Below, piece after piece: positions 38,003-47,300 of a stretch of DNA of 64,000 nucleotides. Every line of letters starts with the position of its first letter. Position 1 is the first letter of the stretch. The notes below the pieces were generated by a model, which had not been told where the DNA came from, searched no databases, and saw only the letters and a list, made by a program, of their open reading frames with translations. This DNA is from Pedobacter cryophilus (GTDB lineage Bacteria > Bacteroidota > Bacteroidia > Sphingobacteriales > Sphingobacteriaceae): assembly GCF_005116455.1 (NCBI RefSeq), contig NZ_SWBP01000001.1:434001-498000 (forward strand). The letters are read 5' to 3'. A program made the position numbers and the translations under genes.

Positions 38003-39274
38003 ATGAATAACATTAACAAGAATCAACTTTTTTGGGCAAGTTGCTTGGCTTTATTAGTAACCTCTCTATCATTTGGAATTAGAGCTGGGATTTTAGGAAA
38101 GTTAGGAACTGATTTCCAACTTACTACTGCAGAATTGGGAACTATAACAGCCACTGCTTTTTGGGGATTCCCCTTAGCGGTAGTTATTGGTGGGTTTATT
38201 GTGGACGTTATTGGAATGAAAAAGCTCTTAGTGATGGCCTTTCTTTTCCATTTGCTAGGTATCGTTTTAACCATATTTGCACAAGGATATTGGACACTTT
38301 TCATCTCTACTTTACTTATTGGTATAGCTAATGGAACTGTGGAAGCGGCTTGTAATCCATTGGTGGCAACCATATATTCTGATAATAAAACCACCAAACT
38401 AAATCACTTTCATTTATGGTTTCCTGGAGGAATATTCTTAGGAACTTTAATTGTTATTTTGTTTAACTCATTAGGTTTAAGTTGGCAAATACAAGTTGCA
38501 GTGATGATCATCCCTACATTGGTATATGGTTACTTATTCTCCAAATTAGAATTTCCAGTAACAGAGAGAGTAGCTTCCGGTGTATCTACATCAACAATGT
38601 ATAAATCTGTAACCTCACCTTTATTTATTTTTATGTTTATATGCATGTTTGGCACTGCTATAACAGAATTATTTACTGGGCAATGGATAGACGTTTTATT
38701 GAAAAATGTAACTGATAATGCCATTCTTATTTTAACACTCACCACAGGAGTGATGGTAATTGGTAGAGGATTAGCAAAACCTGTTGTGCATCGTTTTTCA
38801 CCTCAAGGAGTATTATTGATCTCAGCAATTTTATCAGCTTTAGGCTTATACTTATTAAGCACTTTGACAGGAAATTCTATCTTTTTTGCAGCATTCATAT
38901 TCGGTTTAGGCGTATGTTACTTTTGGCCAACTATGTTGGGATTTGTAGCAGAAAACATTCCTAAATCGGGTGCTTTAGGTTTAAATCTAATGGGCGGAGC
39001 CGGAATGTTTGCAGTATCTGTTTATACTATTTTTATGGGAGGATTTTACGATAAATTAATTTTACAAAAACTACCCGAAGGAGCAAATGAAGTCGATTAT
39101 CTAAATGCAACACCGGGCTCAGAGATGGCTGATGCACTAAATTTAGCAAAAAATGCTGCTGGACCAGAAATACTACAAGCTACATTAATTGTCCCTATTA
39201 TTTTAACAATTGGTTTTTTGGGATTAGTGATTTACATGAGAAGTAAGAAAACCAACTTAATAATTTCTAAATAG
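38003..39274 (+). CDS. MFS transporter, sugar-type
   Basis: The 423-residue membrane protein has about twelve helices with the MFS pattern, including GGFIVDVIGMKKLL after the second helix. It probably imports the sugar or keto-sugar released by the enzymes before it. The substrate is not determined by sequence. It lies 28 bases after the DUF1080 gene, the widest gap in the operon. Confidence 0.85.
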   Translation: MNNINKNQLFWASCLALLVTSLSFGIRAGILGKLGTDFQLTTAELGTITATAFWGFPLAVVIGGFIVDVIGMKKLLVMAFLFHLLGIVLTIFAQGYWTLFISTLLIGIANGTVEAACNPLVATIYSDNKTTKLNHFHLWFPGGIFLGTLIVILFNSLGLSWQIQVAVMIIPTLVYGYLFSKLEFPVTERVASGVSTSTMYKSVTSPLFIFMFICMFGTAITELFTGQWIDVLLKNVTDNAILILTLTTGVMVIGRGLAKPVVHRFSPQGVLLISAILSALGLYLLSTLTGNSIFFAAFIFGLGVCYFWPTMLGFVAENIPKSGALGLNLMGGAGMFAVSVYTIFMGGFYDKLILQKLPEGANEVDYLNATPGSEMADALNLAKNAAGPEILQATLIVPIILTIGFLGLVIYMRSKKTNLIISK

Positions 39275-39295
39275 ACCACCATTTAAATACAAATT

Positions 39296-40171
39296 ATGCA
39301 AAGTAGAAGACAAGTGATTAAAAATATCATCGCCGGTTCTGCGGCAATTTCATCAGCAGGAATACTTTCTTCATTTTCAAATTCTAATCCTAAAGAAAAA
39401 TATATGTTGAAAGGAAATATCAATCATGCTGTTTGCAGATGGACTTATGGCTTTTTAAGCCTAGAAGAACTTTGTAAAGTAGCTAATGATATAGGCATTA
39501 AAGCCCTTGATTTAGTTGGACCAAAAGATTGGCCAATTTTAAAAGCACATAACTTAGATTCTAGCATGTGTAACGGTGCCGAAATTAATTTAGTAGATGG
39601 CTTTGCCGAACCAAATTTTCATGAAAAACTACTTCAAAATTATACAGAAATGATTCCTATTGTGGCCAAAGCAGGTTATAAAAACTTGATTTGCTTTAGC
39701 GGTAACAGAAGAGGAATGGATGATGAAACCGGTTTAAATAATTGCACCAAAGGTTTACAAAAACTAATGACATTGGCCGAAAAGAATGGGGTAACTTTAG
39801 TTATGGAGCTCCTAAATAGTAAGATAAACCATAAAGATTATTTTGCTGATAAAACTGCATGGGGAGTTGAACTCTGTAAAAGAGTGGGCTCACAAAATTT
39901 TAAATTGCTTTATGATATTTACCACATGCAAATTGATGAGGGAGATGTAATTAGAACCATCCAAACTTCGCATCCATACATTGCGCATTACCATACCGCT
40001 GGCGTACCCGGCAGAAACGAGATAGAAGAAAACCAAGAATTGTATTATCCAGCTATTATGAATGCTATTTTACAAACAGGCTTTAAAGGCTACGTAGCTC
40101 AAGAATTTATTCCTAAAAAAGAAGATAAAATTGCCTCTTTAGCTAGAGCAGTAAAAATATGTGATGTTTAA
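39296..40171 (+). CDS. Hydroxypyruvate isomerase-like TIM-barrel protein with Tat-like signal
   Basis: The 291-residue protein begins MQSRRQVIKNIIAGSAAI, a twin-arginine-like signal. The barrel carries VMELLNSK, LYDIYHMQIDEGD and HYHTAGVPGRNEI, features of the Hyi family with probable metal ligands Glu, Asp, His and Glu (QEFIPK). Tat signals on periplasmic or lipid-exposed isomerases are frequent in Bacteroidota. It may isomerise a 3-keto sugar or an open-chain product. It is 21 bases after the transporter. Confidence 0.85.
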   Translation: MQSRRQVIKNIIAGSAAISSAGILSSFSNSNPKEKYMLKGNINHAVCRWTYGFLSLEELCKVANDIGIKALDLVGPKDWPILKAHNLDSSMCNGAEINLVDGFAEPNFHEKLLQNYTEMIPIVAKAGYKNLICFSGNRRGMDDETGLNNCTKGLQKLMTLAEKNGVTLVMELLNSKINHKDYFADKTAWGVELCKRVGSQNFKLLYDIYHMQIDEGDVIRTIQTSHPYIAHYHTAGVPGRNEIEENQELYYPAIMNAILQTGFKGYVAQEFIPKKEDKIASLARAVKICDV

Positions 40172-40184
40172 TTTTTAAAATAAG

Positions 40185-41063
40185 ATGAATAACAGCAGAA
40201 GAAATTTTATTAAACAAACAGGCTTAGCCGCTGCAAGTATTACCCTATTGCCTTATTTGGGTTGTGCCGAAACAGCAAAAATAAAGAAATTTGGCATTCA
40301 GCTTTATTCCTTAAGAAATGAGATTACAAGCGGAATAGAAAAAGTAATTGGTGAAGTTGCTAAAGCCGGATATAATTACGTAGAAGGTTATGGTTATTCT
40401 GAAAAAACAGGCTTTTTTGGACTTAAACCTCAAGCATATAAGGACTTATTAGACAAAAACAACTTAACCACTCCAAGTGCTCATTATGATTTTGGAGATT
40501 GGGAAAAATCGCAGGATGATAGTATCCTAAAATCTTACATAGATGCAGCAAAAATATTAGACCAAAAATATATTGTTGTTCCTTATACCAATCCTGATAT
40601 TTTTAAGGATGAAACTGCCTGTAGAGCCTACATTGCAAAATTAAACAGAGCCAGTAAAATTGTGAAAGATGCGGGTTTAAAATTAGCCTACCATAACCAT
40701 GATCTAGAATTTTTTGATTTGAAGGGTAAAACTGGTTTTTCTATTTTATTAGAAGAATCAGACCCTGAGCTTTTAGATTTAGAGCTTGATTTATATTGGG
40801 TAATGAGGGCAAAACAAGATCCTATTCAGTTATTTAAAGATCACCCCGGGAGGTTTACCATGTGGCATGTAAAAGACATGAGTAAAACCAATAATTTAAA
40901 AAATACAGAAGTTGGAAATGGAACTATTGATTTCACCACTATCTTTAAAAACGCTAAACTATCTGGCTTAAAATACCCTTTTGTAGAACAAGAAAATTTT
41001 GAAATTGATCCTTATCAAAGCATCACAAAAAGTGCTAGCTATTTAAGTAAATTGATAAAATAA
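40185..41063 (+). CDS. Sugar phosphate isomerase/epimerase with Tat signal
   Basis: The 292-residue protein begins MNNSRRNFIKQTGLAAASI, a clear twin-arginine signal followed by a lipobox-like LGC. The TIM barrel has GIQLYSLRNEI, AYHNHDLEF (metal His) and DLELDLYWV and MWHVKDMSK. It is the third TIM-barrel isomerase in the operon and the last gene. A 40-base convergent gap separates it from the coiled-coil gene; no clear terminator is visible there. Confidence 0.88.
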   Translation: MNNSRRNFIKQTGLAAASITLLPYLGCAETAKIKKFGIQLYSLRNEITSGIEKVIGEVAKAGYNYVEGYGYSEKTGFFGLKPQAYKDLLDKNNLTTPSAHYDFGDWEKSQDDSILKSYIDAAKILDQKYIVVPYTNPDIFKDETACRAYIAKLNRASKIVKDAGLKLAYHNHDLEFFDLKGKTGFSILLEESDPELLDLELDLYWVMRAKQDPIQLFKDHPGRFTMWHVKDMSKTNNLKNTEVGNGTIDFTTIFKNAKLSGLKYPFVEQENFEIDPYQSITKSASYLSKLIK

Positions 41064-41103
41064 TGAGGTAAAAGATAGATGTAAGGGCAAGCTAAAGCAA
41101 AGT

Positions 41104-42348
41104 TTATTTGTCTTTGTTGCTGCTCAATACCTCCATAAAAACAGTAAGTTCTTTTGTAAAAGCATCTAAAGAAACAGCAGATTTTTTAATGTTATCTATT
41201 AATATTTTTAAATCCTCGTACTCAATCGAATAATCTAACAAACCAGACAAGCCTATGATGTTTGCAACAGGTTGTCTTACTTTATGAGAGGTCATAAACA
41301 TCATTTCTTCTAAACCTAAAATGTATTCCTTTAAATATTCTTCGGTTTTTTTTAATTCGCTATAAGCACTAACTAATTCACTAGCTCGCTTCTCTTTTTC
41401 TATGTTTTGATATGCAAGTTCCTTATTGGCAATTATTAATTCGGCAGCTCTATTTTCCTTTTCCAAATTCTGATACGCCAATTCTTTATTAGCAATAATC
41501 AACTCATTTGCTCTATTTTCTTTTTCTAAATTCTGATAAGCTAATTCTTTAATGGCGATAACCAACTCATTTGCTCTACTTTCCTTCTCTTCATTTTGAT
41601 ACGCTAATTCTTTAATAGCTATAACCAACTCATTTGCTCTACTTTCCTTCTCTTCATTTTGATAAGCCAATTCTTTGTTTGCAATGATCAACTCATTTGC
41701 TCTATTTTCTTTCTCTAAATTCTGATAAGCTAATTCTTTATTAGCAATTACTAATTCGGCAGCTCTATTTTCCTTCTCTTCATTTTGATACGTAAGCTCT
41801 TTATTGGCAATTACTAATTCAGCAGCTCTATTTTCCTTCTCTTCATTTTGATAGGCCAATTCTTTATTGGCTATAACTAATTCACTTGCCCTATTTTTCT
41901 TCTCTTTTTTTTGATACGCTAATTCTTTATTGGCTATTTCAAGCTCGGCAGCTCTATTTTCCTTCTCTTCATTTTGATACGTAAGCTCCTTATTAGCAAT
42001 TTCCAATTCACTCGCTCTATTTTTCTTCTCTTTTTTTTGATACGCTAATTCTTTATTGGCTATTTCAAGCTCGGCAGCTCTATTTTCCTTCTCTTCATTT
42101 TGATACGTAAGCTCCTTATTAGCAATTTCCAATTCACTCGCTCTATTTTTCTTCTCTTTTTTTTGATACGCTAATTCTTTATTGGCTATTTCAAGCTCGG
42201 CAGCTCTATTTTCCTTCTCTTCATTTTGATAAGCAAGCTCCTGATTTGCAATTACCAATTCAGCGGCTCTCTTCTCCTTTTCTTCATTTTGAAAAGCAAG
42301 TTCTTGATTAGCTAAATTTAGTTCTTCGGATTCGTGTTTTTTTTGCAT
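41104..42348 (-). CDS. Repeat coiled-coil protein with lone HisKA-like domain
   Basis: The 414-residue protein has three parts: a short start, fourteen complete 21-residue repeats (residues 21-314, pattern like NEEKENRAAELVIANKELAY) plus a partial one, and a C-terminal segment of about 80 residues. The repeat is three heptads long, so a continuous coiled coil is expected. The C-terminal segment has MTSHKVRQPVANIIGLSGLL with His355 where a histidine kinase H-box would be, then helices, and stops at NKDK. No HATPase domain, sensor domain or signal peptide is present, so it cannot phosphorylate itself. It may be phosphorylated by another kinase, be a phosphotransfer or scaffold protein, or be a truncated kinase. 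Confidence 0.8.
   Translation of the reverse strand: MQKKHESEELNLANQELAFQNEEKEKRAAELVIANQELAYQNEEKENRAAELEIANKELAYQKKEKKNRASELEIANKELTYQNEEKENRAAELEIANKELAYQKKEKKNRASELEIANKELTYQNEEKENRAAELEIANKELAYQKKEKKNRASELVIANKELAYQNEEKENRAAELVIANKELTYQNEEKENRAAELVIANKELAYQNLEKENRANELIIANKELAYQNEEKESRANELVIAIKELAYQNEEKESRANELVIAIKELAYQNLEKENRANELIIANKELAYQNLEKENRAAELIIANKELAYQNIEKEKRASELVSAYSELKKTEEYLKEYILGLEEMMFMTSHKVRQPVANIIGLSGLLDYSIEYEDLKILIDNIKKSAVSLDAFTKELTVFMEVLSSNKDK
41407..42288 (-). repeat. 63-bp tandem repeat array, fourteen units, in frame
   Basis: The coding repeats are 63 bp each. Units alternate between NEEKENRAAEL and KKEKKNRASEL types in the N-terminal half, giving nearly identical 126-bp pairs between about 41,900 and 42,230. 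The last units (10 to 14) are a separate set with NLEKENRA and NEEKESRA. This shows two rounds of local duplication. Because each unit is a whole number of codons, copy number can change without losing the frame. Confidence 0.9.
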
Positions 42349-42615
42349 AGGGTACTTAAAAAGAATTTAATAAAAATAATTTTTTCTTCTTTAAATCACA
42401 ATTAATTTTGACTTTAAAAATTTAAGTACAAAATTATGCCAATTTTATCTTTATCTACAAGAAGTGGTTTTTACGAAAAATTTAGTCGATTTTTTTCTTG
42501 CTCATGATTTCTTATTTTAAATCAAGATTTAATTAAATAGGCTTAAGCATACATTTAGGCAGATGTTAAACATTGATATAGCTTCCATTTTTTGGTTTGG
42601 ATAGCCTATTTTGAC
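42349..42615. other. Intergenic spacer between coiled-coil gene and ispF
   Basis: About 270 AT-rich bases hold no open frame of note. They should contain the promoter of the coiled-coil gene on the - strand; no TAnnTTTG match with a good -33 partner was picked out with confidence. Confidence 0.5.
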
Positions 42616-42637
42616 AGAAAAAAGGCCCTTTGCCTTG
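42616..42637 (-). terminator. Terminator after ispF
   Basis: On the - strand AAGGC and GCCTT pair across a short loop and are followed by a T run. It lies about 11 bases beyond the ispF stop and ends the porU-porV-ispF unit. Confidence 0.65.
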
Positions 42638-42647
42638 TGTTTAAAAA

Positions 42648-43127
42648 TTAATCTTTTTGTACTAAACAAACGGCATAAGCTACTACGCCTTCTTCTCTAC
42701 CAATAAAACCCATGGTCTCATTAGTGGTAGCTTTAATAGAAATATCTTCTACATCTAAACCCATTGCCTTGGCAATATTAACTTTCATTACAGGCACATG
42801 TGGGTTAATTTTTGGGGCTTCTAAACAAAGCATGGCATCTACATTATTAATACTATAGCCTTTTTGGGTAAGCATTTTCACACACTCTGTCAATAAAATT
42901 AAGCTACTAATTCCTCGCCAGCGTTCATCAGTATTTTTAAAATGATGCCCTATGTCTCGAAGATTTGCCGCCCCTAATAAGGCATCGCAAATGGCATGCA
43001 CCAAAACATCGGCATCTGAATGCCCAAAAGCACCTTTATGATGGTCTAAAGTTAAACCTCCTAAAACAAATGGATGTCCGTCTTTTAATTGATGAACATC
43101 AAAACCAAAACCAACTTTAATTTTCAT
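42648..43127 (-). CDS. ispF: 2-C-methyl-D-erythritol 2,4-cyclodiphosphate synthase
   Basis: It is the fifth enzyme of the MEP isoprenoid pathway and forms a trimer with zinc. The 159-residue protein has GFGFDVHQL at the N terminus (metal ligands Asp and His), the GHSDADVLVHAICDALLGA signature, and ATTNETMGFIGREEG near the end. Its start overlaps the porV stop by one base, so it is carried in the secretion operon without functional need. Confidence 0.97.
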   Translation of the reverse strand: MKIKVGFGFDVHQLKDGHPFVLGGLTLDHHKGAFGHSDADVLVHAICDALLGAANLRDIGHHFKNTDERWRGISSLILLTECVKMLTQKGYSINNVDAMLCLEAPKINPHVPVMKVNIAKAMGLDVEDISIKATTNETMGFIGREEGVVAYAVCLVQKD

Positions 43128-44311
43128 TAGTTTGCGTTAGCGCCTGTATCACCAAAGTTAAATATGAGCGAAAATCTTAAGGTATTTGCCAAAGGCGATT
43201 TTTGTTGATTTGCAATCAGGTATGAAAAATCTATATCTACAATATTATATTTCAAACCTAAACCCAGTGTTAAATACTGGCGGTTTCCTTTGTTCGGGTT
43301 TTCGTAAAAATAACCTGCTCTTACTGCAAACTGACGGTTGTACCAATATTCTAATCCAGTAGAAATACTTACTTCTTGTACTTCTTCTGAAGCACCACCC
43401 GGAGCATCAGAAAAAGAACCAAAAATACCTGCGGGTACAGAGCGATTTGGATCTTTACCGCTTACAATTCTTCCGTTTGCATCATAAATTGGAGGCGTTG
43501 GCACTAGTAATTTATTCAAATCAAGGGCAAAAGTAAAATCGTTAAAATCATCTAAATGAAAAGTAGATGCGCCACCTAATCTCATGTTGGTTGGTAAGAA
43601 ATATTTTTGACCACCATCTGCATAGCTCATTTTTGTACCAATGTTAGAAATATCTAAACCAAAAGCCAAAGTGGTATTTGTATTAAAAATTTGTTTGTCG
43701 TCTTTGTAATAAGCAGAAACATCTGCCGCTACCGCGGTACCTGGCTTTGTTTGCTGTCCGTCAAAAAACTGACCAGATGAAAGGTTAGAATAAATAAATC
43801 TTAATGCGGTACCTAGTGAAAAATTCTCGCCAAAGCTTCTGGCAAAAGTACCATCAACGGCTAACTCGTTTGGGCTGTAATTTCCTAGTTGAGTTTGGTT
43901 GGCATCCACCAGTTGAATTTCTCCTAAAGAGAAATACCTTAATGAGCCTCCAATTACATTTCTATCGTCAATACGATAATAACCATTTATGTAAGCTAAG
44001 TTAATATCGGGCACAAGCTTTTGTAACCACGGACTGTATGATAAACCAAAGCCATACTGATCTTTCATAAAAGCTAATTTTGCCGGATTCCAGTGAGTAG
44101 CATTTACATCAGGCGTTGTGGCTACACCAACATCTCCAAGGGCGCCAGATCTGGCATCTGGTGTAATCAATAAAAACGGAACTGCGGTTGTAATGGCATT
44201 TCCTTGCCTTCCATCTGTTGTCGGATTTTCTGTCCCTCCAACTTGTGCAAAAGCCGTTGTTAACCCAAAAACTACAAATATTAAAAGAAAAGTAAAAGGT
44301 TTAAAATTCAT
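43127..44311 (-). CDS. porV: Type IX secretion outer-membrane protein PorV (LptO)
   Basis: PorV is a beta-barrel that shuttles type IX cargo from the Sov pore to the PorU sortase. The 394-residue protein has a signal peptide ending TTAFAQ, the typical PFLLITPDARSGALGDVGVA start, and a FadL-like barrel with the closing YNIVDIDFSYLI. It lies 36 bases after porU. The gldJ-porU-porV neighbourhood matches that known from flavobacteria. Confidence 0.94.
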   Translation of the reverse strand: MNFKPFTFLLIFVVFGLTTAFAQVGGTENPTTDGRQGNAITTAVPFLLITPDARSGALGDVGVATTPDVNATHWNPAKLAFMKDQYGFGLSYSPWLQKLVPDINLAYINGYYRIDDRNVIGGSLRYFSLGEIQLVDANQTQLGNYSPNELAVDGTFARSFGENFSLGTALRFIYSNLSSGQFFDGQQTKPGTAVAADVSAYYKDDKQIFNTNTTLAFGLDISNIGTKMSYADGGQKYFLPTNMRLGGASTFHLDDFNDFTFALDLNKLLVPTPPIYDANGRIVSGKDPNRSVPAGIFGSFSDAPGGASEEVQEVSISTGLEYWYNRQFAVRAGYFYENPNKGNRQYLTLGLGLKYNIVDIDFSYLIANQQKSPLANTLRFSLIFNFGDTGANAN

Positions 44312-44347
44312 ATGGTAAAACTAAAATATTAAATGTAAAATTTTGAT

Positions 44348-47300
44348 TTAAAGTAAAACAAGTTTTTCTATTTTCTGAATCGATTTTCCCGATAGGAAAG
44401 AACGTACTTTTAATTCATAAATGTATACTCCTCTGCCAATTTTTTCGCCATAATCATCTTTACCATCCCAAAAAATATCATTCACTCTAGTTCCTGTAGA
44501 ATTCACTAATTGATTAATTGTTTTAATTAACCTGCCAGAAACTGTTTTAATGTTTATTTGAACTTCTAAATCTTCATTTGGATGGTTATGCTCAAATTGA
44601 AAACTGGTGCGTGTGGTAAATGGATTTGGGTAATTAAGTACATGAGCAAGGGTAAGCTCTTCGGCGTTTTTTACTTCAAAGGTGAGGGTCTCTTCTGAAG
44701 AATTATTGAAAACATCCCAAGCTTTAATTTTTAAAGAATATAAGCCCGGGGCCAACTCTGAAATTGGGTATTTTACTGTTCCTTTTTGATAAGAATCTAA
44801 AGTAGCTTCATAAAAAGTATTTAAAATAATGGTTTTGTCTTGTGCCGTTTGCGAACTTAGGGTAGCTACAATATCATGTCCAATCCCTATTCCTGTGGTG
44901 TTTATCCCGCTTTCATCTTCCAATTTAACCAATAACATGGGTTTAGGATTGGTAATGCCGCCAGATACAAACTGCTCATCATTTAAAAATAATTTAATTG
45001 CTGGTCCAATTTTATCGCTGCTATTGGCATTTACAATTCCTCCTATATTAATATTGTTAAAACCACCATTAGCATCTAACAAAGAATTATTGGCATAATA
45101 GCTTATTTTTCCTTTCCCAACCTGTAAGTTAATGTCTTTGGGTACAATAAAATCAAAACTAAAATCGCCGTTTGTGACGGTAGATTTTCCTTTATAAATA
45201 ATGTTTTTTTGTTGATTAAAAGCTTGTTCATAGCTTCCATTTATCTTTTTATCTTGCCCTAAAGTGGTAATTACCGATGGCTTATCATAAATTAAAGGAT
45301 AAACAAAACCGTTAAAATTGGTGAGTTTAATGCCGTTTTCATTAGTCACTATTCCTTTAATATTAACTTTTTGACCCGCTTTTAATGTATCTAATGCTGT
45401 AATTGGTTTATTGTTTATACTACTTGTAATTATATTGTTGGTAGGAATTGGAAACAAGGTAGAAGGATCTCCCAATAAGGTAAAGTTTCTTGAATTGATA
45501 TTTAATCCACCAATATTATTGTTCTTAGCGGCTTTAAAAACCTCTCCAAAACTTATTTTCTTATTAAAAAAAACAGGGTCAAATAGGGCTTTTAAAAAAC
45601 TTTGGTTTAAATCAAAATTGTAGGAAGCAAATACAATACGTGTTGTGGTAAATAAAGCTGGAACGCCTGCATTTTCTTTGAGTAAAGTTAACTCGCCTGC
45701 TGAGGTCACTTCGGGATCATCCCATCGTCCAAAAGAACAAGTTGCGGTAAAAATAATAGGTAATTTCTTAGGATTATTCCATGAATTGATAATAGGAATG
45801 GTTAATACTCTTTCTTCTGCCCAGCCACTTTCGCCACCGTGGCCGGTATAATTAATTAATAAGGAACCCGAATTTACTTTCTGGCTTAACGCAGCTTCGG
45901 CTTCGGGATACCGGTTTCCTCCGGCAGCACTTTCTTGCTGATAGGCATCAAAATATATTTTATCGATATTAGGTTTGTTTGTTCTTTGAGCAATAATTGC
46001 GGCGTTGGCTTCTGCCTGATTTAAATGAAGGTTATTATCTTCATCATCTGCAATAATAGTAAATTGATTGCGCCAATCTCCAAAACTTGATTCATCAGCA
46101 TAATCAATTAACTTATCTACTACATTTTTTGCTTCAGTTAATGATTTAACTGGAATACGACCAATAGCAATGTCTAATAATCCCGGGTTGGTGTTAAAAT
46201 CTTCAGAAAAATCTCCTTCATTATCATCTAATAAACCAAAATAATCATCTGAGGTATAGCTTTGGGTTGGCGACAAAGAGTTTTCTGATTGGTAAGTCGG
46301 CACAAAGTTATTGTCATTAAACTTGATCATCTTATTATCAAAAGATCCTTTACCAAAAAGCAGCAAATATTTGGGTGCTGATACAGAATTGAATCCTGCT
46401 CGGTCATAAAACATTTTCACAAAATCTCTAATGGCAGTAGCTTCTCTCCCTCCTGAAGAAAATTCATTAAACACTTGCTGAGGCGTAACTATCTGATAGC
46501 TTATATTTTGCTCTAACTTTCTAAAATCTCCTAATCTTTTTGCTTCAGGAAACCATTCTTGTGGTGATATAATAATCATATCAGCCTGAGCTAAAGCATG
46601 TAAATTTTGATTTTGTATTTTTCCTATTGCTACGGGCTCTTTAAAAGTGATTGGATTAAAAATTACAAACTCTTTGAGTTCATCAGTATTGATGATAAAG
46701 CTTGCATTGCTGCCTAAAAGAGTTAAGTTTTGTTGAATAGGTTGAAGAGGATTAGTCACATCCCAAACTTGGGAGCCGGCTGCCACATTTTTGACATCAA
46801 ACCTAGAAATATTTCCAAGCCCAACATTATTTTTATCCCTAAATCTTAAGAAATTTTGAGCGGCATCTAAATCTCTTCTAAAATTAATTTCCAAATAATC
46901 TAACCAAGCATTAGCAGATGAATTAGGTTTAATATAGTTAATATTTACCCTTAAATTAGTTCCGGTTAAGCCGTTAAAGGAATTTACACCATTAGCTTCT
47001 CTGGCAAAATCAGTCTCAAAATTTAAAGGTAAGGAGTTAGCCTGTAAACTATAAGCGGGTTGATTATTTACGCTAATTGATGCACTTGAACTTACATTAG
47101 CCCTAATTAACATATTAGTTTTAAGAAATAAGGGCGTATTAGGCTGTATGCCACTTATATTAAAGTCAAAATTTCTGGATGCGTTAAATTCAAAATCTTC
47201 ACCATACCAGTTTCTTCCAGATTTTATGCTTGAAGTAACCAGCGTGTATAAATCTTTTTCATAAAGTTGGTGGTCATCATATTCATTACTGGTGTAATTT

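Noticed and set aside
41407-42288. Regular direct repeats that could be taken for a CRISPR array
   Set aside because: The repeats are contiguous, without unique spacers, and form an open reading frame of 21-residue coiled-coil units.
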